Shown: piece by piece, positions 52,662-60,577 of the stretch
How the letters are laid out: the number at the start of each line of letters is the position of its first letter
Numbering within the stretch: the first letter of the stretch is position 1
Origin: Ferruginibacter paludis
Lineage (GTDB): Bacteria; Bacteroidota; Bacteroidia; Chitinophagales; Chitinophagaceae
Direction: 5' to 3'
Length of the DNA: 64,000 nucleotides
NCBI RefSeq assembly: GCF_030409685.1
Contig: NZ_JAUFQJ010000005.1
Location: 62,001 to 126,000, forward strand
The notes under the pieces: model-generated
Told to the model about the DNA's origin: nothing
The model's database searches: none
Seen by the model: only the letters and a program-made list of their open reading frames with translations
Position numbers and translations under genes: made by a program

Positions 52662-55046
52662 TCACTCACTCTTCAAACTCTTCACCGGGTTCATCAGTGC
52701 AGCTTTAATGCTTTGATAACTCACCGTTAGTAAAGTAATCAGCAATGCGCCCAAACAAACCACCACAAAAATCCACCCCGAAATACCGGTTTTATACTCG
52801 TATGTTTTTAGCCAGTTGTGCATACTGTACCAGGCAATGGGTGTAGCAATTAAAAAAGAAATAAATACCAGCACCACAAAATCTTTTGAAAGCAACTGCC
52901 ACAGATTAAATACAGAAGCGCCATTTACTTTGCGTACACCAATTTCTTTGGTGCGTTGTTCTGCGGTAAAGGAAGCCAGTCCGAAAATACCGAGACATGA
53001 AATGAATGTAGCAAGAATAGCAAAACAACTGGCCAGTGTACCAATGCGTTTTTCATCACCAAATTTCCGGGCATATTCATCATTGGTAAACTGGTATCCA
53101 AAAGGCTGATCGGGATTGTAGGCTTTAAAGACCTTCTCAATTTTTGCAAGCGCAGCAGCTGTGCTGGCAGCGGGATTGATTCGGATATTGATAACAGACT
53201 GCGGATCGGTGTTGGTTACAAAAACCGTCCGGAACACCGGTTCATAGGGCGATTGCATTACCATATCTTTTACAACACCTACTACATGATATGCCTTACC
53301 ATCCCAGTTGATGACTTCATCTACCGGATGCTGCAGGCCCATAAATTTCACGGCCGTTTCATTGAGTATAATTCCGGAAGAATCTGTTTTAAATTCTTTG
53401 GAAAAATCTCGTCCTTCTTTAATATGCCAGCCGATGGTTTTACCAAAATCGGGCGACACATACACTACGCCAAAATCCCCCTGAACGGAAGGCGGCTTTC
53501 CTTTCCAGTCAAATCCATTGTCCTGCTCATCAACATAAGTAGTTGCACCGGAAGCTTCTGCAATTTCGGAAACAGCTCCGGAGCTTTTCAATTCGTCGCT
53601 TACGGCATCAAAATGCTTGTGTATATTTTCAGTGCGCAGGTAAATGCTTAACAAACCGTCCCGGCTGTAACCTACGGGGCGGTTTCTTGCATATTGTATC
53701 TGGTTAAAAACAACGATGGTACCAATGATGAGCACCACCGAAACCGTGAATTGCAGTACCACCAGTACTTTGCGGGGAACAGCAGCAAAACGGCCCACCT
53801 GGAAAGTACCCTTTAAAATCTTTACCGGCTTAAAAGAGGATAAGTATAAAGCAGGATAACTGCCGGCCATAAAACCGGTGATCAATACAAAGGCAGCACC
53901 AAGCGACCAGAACAATGGATTGCTCCAGAGAATGGCCACTTTCTTATCAGCTATCTCATTAAAAAATGGCAGCACGAGTTGCACGATCAGCAAGGCAAAC
54001 AAAAAAGCCAGCGAAGTCACCAATAGTGACTCAGCAAAAAATTGGCCTATCAGCTGCCCGCGCTGGGATCCTATTGCTTTTCGGATACCCACTTCCTTTG
54101 CTCTCTTTTGAGAACGTGCCGTGCTGAGGTTCATAAAATTGATACAGGCAAGCAGCAAAACAAAAAAACCGATGATAGCGAACAACCAGACAAATTGTAT
54201 TCTTCCGCCGGACTGAATGCCATTTTTAAATTCAGCATACAAATGCCATTTACTCATAGGATGCAGAAATACCTCCGGTTTAAATTCGGCATCAGCTTTG
54301 GAAACCCTTCTTAATTTCAGGTCTTTTATTTGCGTTGAAACCTTATCCAGGTCTACATGATCGGCCAGTTGCACAAAAGCCTGGAAAGAATTATTGCGCC
54401 ATGGATTGGTCGCTTTCTCCGACCAATAATTATCATCAATATACAACTGCCAGGGTGCTATAAAAGTGAGGTTGCTGAAGTCAGAGTTATAAGGAAGGTC
54501 TTCATACACACCAGTCACTTTTACATCAAACTTGCTGTCAAGTTTGATTATTTTATCAACAGGATCAACCGTTCCAAACAACGCTTTAGCGGTTGATGCA
54601 GACAGAATAACTGAATGAATATCCTTCAAAGCAGCACGGGTACCGCTGAGCATTTTCAACGACAACATCTCCGTAATCTGCGGTTCTAAAAAATTGCCGC
54701 TTTTGGTTATTTTCTGTTCACCAAAAGCAAGGATATGATTATTCGTCCACGTGGCCATGGAGACATACTTAAAATTATCGCCGTAATTTTTTTTAAGTTC
54801 TTCACCGGTTAAATACGGCAGGGAAGTTTGCGTGCCAACATCACCGTTGAAGGTTTGGTGCTGCATCACTTTCGCAAGGCGGCTATAATTGTCAAAATTT
54901 TTGTTGAAGGTCACTTCATCCCAAACCCACAAGCCAATCAGGATAGCAACGCTCATACCCACCGCAAGTCCGCTGATGTTAATGAAAGAATAGCCCATGT
55001 TTTTCAACAAGCTTCTCCAGGCAGTTTTGAAAAAATTTTGTATCAT
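52662..55046 (-). CDS. MacB/FtsX-type ABC permease (array member 6)
   Basis: 794 aa. N-terminus MIQNFFKTAWRSLLKNMGYS; coupling motifs RAKEVGIRKAIGS and RTKEIGVRKVNGA; C-terminus NPVKSLKSE. The first periplasmic domain is distinctive (FNGDVGTQTSLPYLTGEEL). Upstream (55061-55090) is the GGCGTTAAGACG string, and farther up an AATTATC repeat. Confidence 0.9.
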   Translation of the reverse strand: MIQNFFKTAWRSLLKNMGYSFINISGLAVGMSVAILIGLWVWDEVTFNKNFDNYSRLAKVMQHQTFNGDVGTQTSLPYLTGEELKKNYGDNFKYVSMATWTNNHILAFGEQKITKSGNFLEPQITEMLSLKMLSGTRAALKDIHSVILSASTAKALFGTVDPVDKIIKLDSKFDVKVTGVYEDLPYNSDFSNLTFIAPWQLYIDDNYWSEKATNPWRNNSFQAFVQLADHVDLDKVSTQIKDLKLRRVSKADAEFKPEVFLHPMSKWHLYAEFKNGIQSGGRIQFVWLFAIIGFFVLLLACINFMNLSTARSQKRAKEVGIRKAIGSQRGQLIGQFFAESLLVTSLAFLFALLIVQLVLPFFNEIADKKVAILWSNPLFWSLGAAFVLITGFMAGSYPALYLSSFKPVKILKGTFQVGRFAAVPRKVLVVLQFTVSVVLIIGTIVVFNQIQYARNRPVGYSRDGLLSIYLRTENIHKHFDAVSDELKSSGAVSEIAEASGATTYVDEQDNGFDWKGKPPSVQGDFGVVYVSPDFGKTIGWHIKEGRDFSKEFKTDSSGIILNETAVKFMGLQHPVDEVINWDGKAYHVVGVVKDMVMQSPYEPVFRTVFVTNTDPQSVINIRINPAASTAAALAKIEKVFKAYNPDQPFGYQFTNDEYARKFGDEKRIGTLASCFAILATFISCLGIFGLASFTAEQRTKEIGVRKVNGASVFNLWQLLSKDFVVLVFISFLIATPIAWYSMHNWLKTYEYKTGISGWIFVVVCLGALLITLLTVSYQSIKAALMNPVKSLKSE

Positions 55047-55060
55047 GATCAGCCGTTTAT

Positions 55061-55090
55061 TTTTTGCCGTTAAGGCGTTAAGACGTTTTT
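55061..55090 (-). repeat. GCCGTTAAGGCGTTAAGACG string upstream of member 6
   Basis: Differs from 52530-52560 at one base, and lies 15 nt before the start codon. On the minus strand it reads AAAAACGTCTTAACGCCTTA then ACGGCAAAAA. Confidence 0.6.
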
Positions 55091-55181
55091 ACTTTTTTGT
55101 TGGACTTCCTGTTTAAAGTATAGAATCGCTGATTAAGCTGAAGGGGGTAATTTGAATAATTCAATTTAGACGTAGATTCTG

Positions 55182-55235
55182 CATTATCAATTATCAATTA
55201 TTAATTATCAATTATCAATTAAATAATTATCCATT
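55182..55235. repeat. AATTATCAATTATC-type dispersed repeat (longest copy)
   Basis: CATTATCAATTATCAATTAT is followed by two more AATTATCAATTA-like units and AATAATTATCCATTA, ending 4 nt before the stop codon of permease member 7 on the minus strand. Confidence 0.65.
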
Positions 55236-55238
55236 ACC

Positions 55239-57662
55239 CTACTCCGCTTTTAAACTTTTTACCGGGTTCATCAGTGCCGCCTTCACCGTCTGGAAACTTA
55301 CGGTAGCAGCGGCTATCAGCATGGCTGCTACACCTGCAATAAAAAATATCTGCCAGTGAATGCTGATGCGGTAGGCATATTGCTTCAGCCAGTTATCCAT
55401 TACAAACCAGGCCACCGGGAAAGCAACGAGGCAGGAAAATCCAACCAGCTTTAAAAAATCTTTTGACAGCAAACCTGCCAGGCCGCTTGCGGATGCACCA
55501 AGCACTTTACGCACGCCGATTTCTTTAGTCCTCCGTTCGGCTGTATATGCTGCCAGGCCAAATAAACCAAGACAGGAAATAAGGATGGCCAGTGATGCAA
55601 ACACCTGCGACAGTTTACTGATGAGCATTTCACTCATAAACATTCCATTAAACTGGTCATCTACAAATTTGTATTCAAAGGGATAAGCAGGATTGTCTTT
55701 TTTCATCACCGTTTCCATTTTAGCTAACAACTGCTCAGGATTGCCGGATGGTTTTGTACGCACATACATCAGTGTGGTGAATTTTGGGATACAATAAAAT
55801 ATCACGGGCGACGACTTGCCGTACATATTGCCGTACACATAATCATTTACAACACCGGTGACATTTAAATGAAAATATTCATTTTCTTTCTGCCCTGGCA
55901 ATTGCATTGTTTTGCCGATGGCACTGCCATTGCCCAATATTTTTTCCATGGATTGGGTGATGATCACATTGAAAACCTGGTTAGCATCTTTAGGTGTAAA
56001 GTTATCACCCATCTCTACGATATCCGTTTCCTGGAAATCCCTGCCGGATGCAATATGCAAACCAGCAGTGGAAATAAATTCAGGACTCACCACACGTTGG
56101 GATATTAATATGTTGCTGTTAGGCGCTTTGCCCGGCCACTCAACAGCCGTGGTATTATTGCCGTCGTAAATGGTTTCATGATCAGTGACCGCTACATTTT
56201 CTGCAATGCCTGCACTCATCATATCCTGTTTGATAACGCTGAAATTTTTAAGCATATCACCCTGCAGGTTCATCTGCACCAGGTTGTTTTTATTAAAACC
56301 GAGGTTACGGCTTTTTACATGCTGTATCTGCTGATAAATAACAACCGTACCAATGATCAGTACGATGGAAACAGTAAACTGCGCAATCACCAAACCTTTT
56401 CGGATATAGGCTGCACTGCCAGTTTTTAATTTCAACCCTTTTAAGACAAATATGGGGTTAAAGGAGGATAAATAAAACGAAGGATAACTGCCCGCAACAA
56501 AGCCGCAGACGAGTATCAGCGCGACAATTGAAATAATATGCATTGGGTTGTTTAATCCCGGTGTTAGCTGTTTTTGTACCAGTGAATTGAAAGCCGGCAA
56601 CAAAAGTATCATAATAACAATGGCAGCTATCGCTGCAAGAAAGGCCATCAAAAATGCTTCGCTGATAAACTGGATAACAAGTCTTTTTTTACCTGCACCC
56701 ATTACTTTTCTTACGCCTACTTCCCTTGCTCTTTTTTCACTGCGGGCGGTTGCCAGGTTCATAAAATTGATACAGGCAATGAAGAGGATGATCCAGGCGA
56801 TGGTTGAGAAAAGCCGTACATAAACGATACGGCCGTTACCGCTTTTTTCACCGTTATCAAAATCGTCGTACAGGTGCCAGTCGTTCATGCTGAATAAAAA
56901 AGCGTGTGACGTCGCCGTAGTGGTTCCCTGCTTTTGTTGCAGGTAATTGTACAACTGTTTATTTACTGAAGCCAGATCAGCGCCTTGTTTTAGTTCAACA
57001 TAACTGCTTACGCAGGAGTTACCCCATTTTTGCGCCCAGGGTGATTGCTTATAATACACTTCAAATGGCGCCACCCACTCAAACTGCAAGGTGGAATTTG
57101 GAGGCAGGTCTTTTAAAATACCTGTCACGACATAATCCTGTTTGTTGTCAATTTTAACGGTTTTGCCAAGTACATTTTTGTCATCACCAAAAAATTTTGT
57201 CGCCGTTTTCTCCGTTAAAACAATTGAATACAGCTGGCTGAAAGCTACAGCAGCATTGCCTTGCACAAATGGCAATGTAAACATGCTGAACAAAGATGGA
57301 TCCGCATATTTACCGGAGGCATACACCGCTTTATCACCAATCTTAAACAATAACGAAGTCTGATCTTCGGTTACCCGGCAGGTATTTTCAATGCCGGTGA
57401 TGTCCGCCTGCATGGCCGGCGCCATTACGCCTGGCGTTGACCCAAATGTAGCAGTATACGTATCGTATTTTTGATTGACTTTGGTGAAATAGATACGGTC
57501 TTTTTTCTGATTAAACTTGTCATAATTCACTTCATCTTCTACCCATAAAAAAATAAGGCCCGCACATACCATACCTACAGATAAGCCCAGAATATTGAGG
57601 GAATTGTAGACTTTGTTATTTAAAAAACTTCTCCAGGCTATTTTAAAATAATTATACATCAT
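55239..57662 (-). CDS. MacB/FtsX-type ABC permease (array member 7)
   Basis: 807 aa from the ATG at 57662, which gives the array-typical start MMYNYFKIAWRSFLNNKVYN; the frame is open 24 codons farther (57734), but those codons run through a palindromic repeat and the conserved upstream element. Coupling motifs RAREVGVRKVMGA and RTKEIGVRKVLGA; C-terminus NPVKSLKAE. The first periplasmic domain has VNQKYDTYTATFGSTPGVMA. Upstream lies the 105-bp sigma-54-like element shared with member 9. Confidence 0.9.
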   Translation of the reverse strand: MMYNYFKIAWRSFLNNKVYNSLNILGLSVGMVCAGLIFLWVEDEVNYDKFNQKKDRIYFTKVNQKYDTYTATFGSTPGVMAPAMQADITGIENTCRVTEDQTSLLFKIGDKAVYASGKYADPSLFSMFTLPFVQGNAAVAFSQLYSIVLTEKTATKFFGDDKNVLGKTVKIDNKQDYVVTGILKDLPPNSTLQFEWVAPFEVYYKQSPWAQKWGNSCVSSYVELKQGADLASVNKQLYNYLQQKQGTTTATSHAFLFSMNDWHLYDDFDNGEKSGNGRIVYVRLFSTIAWIILFIACINFMNLATARSEKRAREVGVRKVMGAGKKRLVIQFISEAFLMAFLAAIAAIVIMILLLPAFNSLVQKQLTPGLNNPMHIISIVALILVCGFVAGSYPSFYLSSFNPIFVLKGLKLKTGSAAYIRKGLVIAQFTVSIVLIIGTVVIYQQIQHVKSRNLGFNKNNLVQMNLQGDMLKNFSVIKQDMMSAGIAENVAVTDHETIYDGNNTTAVEWPGKAPNSNILISQRVVSPEFISTAGLHIASGRDFQETDIVEMGDNFTPKDANQVFNVIITQSMEKILGNGSAIGKTMQLPGQKENEYFHLNVTGVVNDYVYGNMYGKSSPVIFYCIPKFTTLMYVRTKPSGNPEQLLAKMETVMKKDNPAYPFEYKFVDDQFNGMFMSEMLISKLSQVFASLAILISCLGLFGLAAYTAERRTKEIGVRKVLGASASGLAGLLSKDFLKLVGFSCLVAFPVAWFVMDNWLKQYAYRISIHWQIFFIAGVAAMLIAAATVSFQTVKAALMNPVKSLKAE

Positions 57663-57680
57663 GCGGTGGGTGTTTTGGCG

Positions 57681-57701
57681 CCTGCCTGCCGGACAGGCAG
57701 G
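57681..57701. repeat. Palindrome CCTGCCTG / CAGGCAGG
   Basis: Perfect 8-bp arms around CCGGA, 19 nt upstream of the member 7 start. A shorter relative (CCTGCC...GGCAGG) is at 60456-60476 upstream of member 8. Confidence 0.6.
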
Positions 57702-57720
57702 TTTAAACGTTTTAACAAGT

Positions 57721-57825
57721 GTTACAACAGCCATGCCACGCTACAACCCTTTACTGCAAAGGGTTACAGACAGCCCTTAAAATAAAGTGTACGAAAACGG
57801 ACAGCCGGTGTCTGATTTCGTACAT
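57721..57825 (-). promoter_or_regulatory. Sigma-54-like promoter with upstream palindrome, copy A (member 7)
   Basis: On the minus strand TGGCATG-GCTG-TTGTA (within 57721-57740) aligns with the sigma-54 consensus TGGCACG-N4-TTGCA, with correct -24/-12 spacing and two mismatches. About 65 bp upstream (57788-57823) a 15-bp imperfect palindrome (GTACGAAATCAGACA, CCGGC, TGTCCGTTTTCGTAC) would suit an enhancer-binding activator. The whole 105 bp is about 90% identical, without gaps, to 62983-63087. The palindrome is not followed by a clean T-run here, which speaks against a terminator. The -12 GC is GT, a weakness. Confidence 0.55.
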
Positions 57826-57938
57826 AGAATTATTGCTTAAATGCCGGCTTGATAAGTTGAGGCTCGTTATCGCCGTACACTTGCTTTATAAACACTGCGG
57901 CAAGTTCCGGATGAACTAACACCAGAGGCGATACTTTA

Positions 57939-60356
57939 TTATTCTGATTGCAAACTTTTAACCGGGTTCATCAATGCAGCCCGCATACTCTGATAGCCGA
58001 CTGTAAGTACAGCGATAGCGATTGCCAAAACTGCCATCAAGACAAACACCCACCACTCAATAGTTATTTTATAAGGAAAAGTTTTTAGCCAGTTACTCAT
58101 CAAAAACCAAGCTCCTGCTGAAGCAATAAGAATCGCAATTAATACAAGTTTCAGGTAATCTTTTGATAGTAATAAGAGGATAGCCGGTATTCCTGCACCA
58201 AGTACTTTCCTTACGCCTATTTCTTTGGTTCGCTGCTGAATGATGAGCCAGGCGATTGCAAATAATCCCATGCAGGATAAGAGGATTGCAACAAAGGAAG
58301 ATGCCCCGATTACTTTTCCCACCATCTGATCTTCCGTAAACCATTTGTCTACATTCATGTCCATAAATGAAGCTTTGAACACACTGTTGGGTGCAATGTC
58401 TTTATATAATTTCGTTACCAGGTTCATGCTGCTTTCCATATTTTGTGGCAGCACTTTTACAAAAACATAGTTCACATTCGCGTCCTGAAAAATATGCAGG
58501 GTAACCGGTGTCATTTTATTTTTAAGGGAGTACAAATGAAAGTCGGGTATCACACCAATCACCTCTAATTTGGGACGGCTGCTATCAGGCCATAGAAATT
58601 TTCCAACGGCGTTTTTTTCACCCATGGCATCCGCCATACTTTGTGTAATGATGACGGAACTGGATGTGTCAGTAGTGTATTGCGGATTAAAATCCCGGCC
58701 CTGCAGCAGCGGAATGTTGAGTGTTTTAAGGTAATCAAAATCTACCCTCAGCCAGTCTGTACTTACATTTCTATCCTTGTATTCAAAGCCAACTGTTGCC
58801 CTTGCTGTGCGGTTATCCAGGCCTTTGCCTATATTAATATCGCTGCCCGTTACGCTCACAATACCCGCCTGCCCGGCAAGCGCCTGCCGGAATTTTGTCA
58901 ATACCAGGTTACCGTTATCCTCATTGGTAACGGGTATGCTGATAATTTGTTCCTTATTAAAACCCAGCGGTATTCTACGCATGTAAGCTGTTTGCTGAGA
59001 TACAATGATGGTACAGCAAATAAGCAAACAGGCAATGGTAAACTGGGTGATGATGATGGTATTGCGCAAAAGGCCGGGCCGCTTTAATGATAGCTTTCCT
59101 TTTAAAACTTCCAGCGCATTGAAGCGGCTGACCGACCATGCCGGGTAACCACCTGCCAGCAATGTAATAGCCGCAAAACCTGCCAGCTGCAACGCAATAA
59201 TTTGCGGCTGAAAAATAAAACCCAATGACATATTTATTTTAAAAACCTTTGCTGCTTCTATCAGCAGGACAGCGGCTACGATAACTCCGATTAACCATCC
59301 CGATAAAAACACCAGGAAAGATTCGCCAAACAACTGGTAAAACACCTGCTTCTTTTGCGCACCCAGCGACTTGCGTACGCCCATTTCTTTTGCACGGGTG
59401 AAAGACAAGGCGATACTGAGGTTGATAAAGTTAAAACCCGCAATCATTAAAATCACCAGTGCGATGCTCATCATGGTATACACCAATGGCTTTGCAGAAC
59501 CATCGCCCAAAATATCACCTGCAAAATGAATCTCATTCAGCGGCAGTAAACCCAGGCTTTTATAGTGGCCATTTTTATCCGGTGCTATCCCATCTTTTTT
59601 TACATCTTCCGGCGAAGTGGGTAAATATTTTTCAACAAATGCCTGTACTTTATTTTGAAAAACCGCTGCATTTACACCGGACTTTAATTTTACGTAGGCG
59701 GCATGGTTGTAGGCAGTCCATTGATTCTGCTGACCAGCATAGTTGGAAGCATTTTCAATCCGCACCAATGCTTCAAAACGAAGCGAAGAATTTTCGGGCG
59801 GGTCTTTTAGTACACCTGTCACCATAAAATTCTGCCAGTGATGATCTATCTGCAACTGGATGGTTTTATCCATAGGATCTTCCTTGTCAAAAACTTTTTT
59901 AGCCATCTGCTCCGTGATTACAATATTGCTAAAGCCTTTAAGGGCGGAAGCTTTGCTTCCCTGCAACAACGGGAAACTAAAAATATCCAGCATGTCTTCA
60001 TCCGTGCCTGTCACAAAGTCTTCATACACTTTATCCTTATACCTCACAATACCTGCAACATTCATTACCCGTGCGGCTTTTTCAACATCAGGATATTCCG
60101 CTTTTAAATTAGGCGTGAGCGGAAAGCACATGTTGCCGCTCTTTTTTATTCCTTCTTTAGAGCTAAAATTAAAATAGAGTTGAAAAATACGGATACCATC
60201 CGCATGAAAATTATCGAAAGATAACTGGAAAGAACAGAATAAAAAGATAATGATACTGCACGCAAAAGCAATACCCAACCCGGCGATATTGACGAACGTG
60301 TAACCCTTGTTTTTACCAAGATTACGCCACGCTATTTTAAAGTAATTTTTTATCAT
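57939..60356 (-). CDS. MacB/FtsX-type ABC permease (array member 8)
   Basis: 805 aa from the ATG at 60356 (frame open to 60386). N-terminus MIKNYFKIAWRNLGKNKGYT; coupling motifs RAKEMGVRKSLGA and RTKEIGVRKVLGA; C-terminus NPVKSLQSE. The first periplasmic domain begins FNFSSKEGIKKSGNMCFPLT. The upstream gap (60357-60577) contains a G-rich GGGGGGTAATTTGAATAC string, a CCTGCC palindrome and an AATTATC fragment, but not the sigma-54-like element. Confidence 0.9.
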   Translation of the reverse strand: MIKNYFKIAWRNLGKNKGYTFVNIAGLGIAFACSIIIFLFCSFQLSFDNFHADGIRIFQLYFNFSSKEGIKKSGNMCFPLTPNLKAEYPDVEKAARVMNVAGIVRYKDKVYEDFVTGTDEDMLDIFSFPLLQGSKASALKGFSNIVITEQMAKKVFDKEDPMDKTIQLQIDHHWQNFMVTGVLKDPPENSSLRFEALVRIENASNYAGQQNQWTAYNHAAYVKLKSGVNAAVFQNKVQAFVEKYLPTSPEDVKKDGIAPDKNGHYKSLGLLPLNEIHFAGDILGDGSAKPLVYTMMSIALVILMIAGFNFINLSIALSFTRAKEMGVRKSLGAQKKQVFYQLFGESFLVFLSGWLIGVIVAAVLLIEAAKVFKINMSLGFIFQPQIIALQLAGFAAITLLAGGYPAWSVSRFNALEVLKGKLSLKRPGLLRNTIIITQFTIACLLICCTIIVSQQTAYMRRIPLGFNKEQIISIPVTNEDNGNLVLTKFRQALAGQAGIVSVTGSDINIGKGLDNRTARATVGFEYKDRNVSTDWLRVDFDYLKTLNIPLLQGRDFNPQYTTDTSSSVIITQSMADAMGEKNAVGKFLWPDSSRPKLEVIGVIPDFHLYSLKNKMTPVTLHIFQDANVNYVFVKVLPQNMESSMNLVTKLYKDIAPNSVFKASFMDMNVDKWFTEDQMVGKVIGASSFVAILLSCMGLFAIAWLIIQQRTKEIGVRKVLGAGIPAILLLLSKDYLKLVLIAILIASAGAWFLMSNWLKTFPYKITIEWWVFVLMAVLAIAIAVLTVGYQSMRAALMNPVKSLQSE

Positions 60357-60455
60357 GATATGGTCATTTAGACGTTTTGCCCCCATCCCTAAAGGGGGGT
60401 AATTTGAATACTTCGGTACGCTTGTAGTCGCTGCATTTTAATTATCCATTATCCA

Positions 60456-60476
60456 CCTGCCAGCCGCACAGGCAGG
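60456..60476. repeat. Imperfect palindrome CCTGCC / GGCAGG
   Basis: Six-bp arms around AGCCGCACA in the gap between members 8 and 9; related to 57681-57701. Confidence 0.45.
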
Positions 60477-60577
60477 TCAAGACGTTTTCATTTGTTATTA
60501 TTTTTTTACTCTTCAACGCTATCAACCAACACCAAAATTGAACGATGCATTTCACTGCTCCCTTTAGGGGATGGGGG

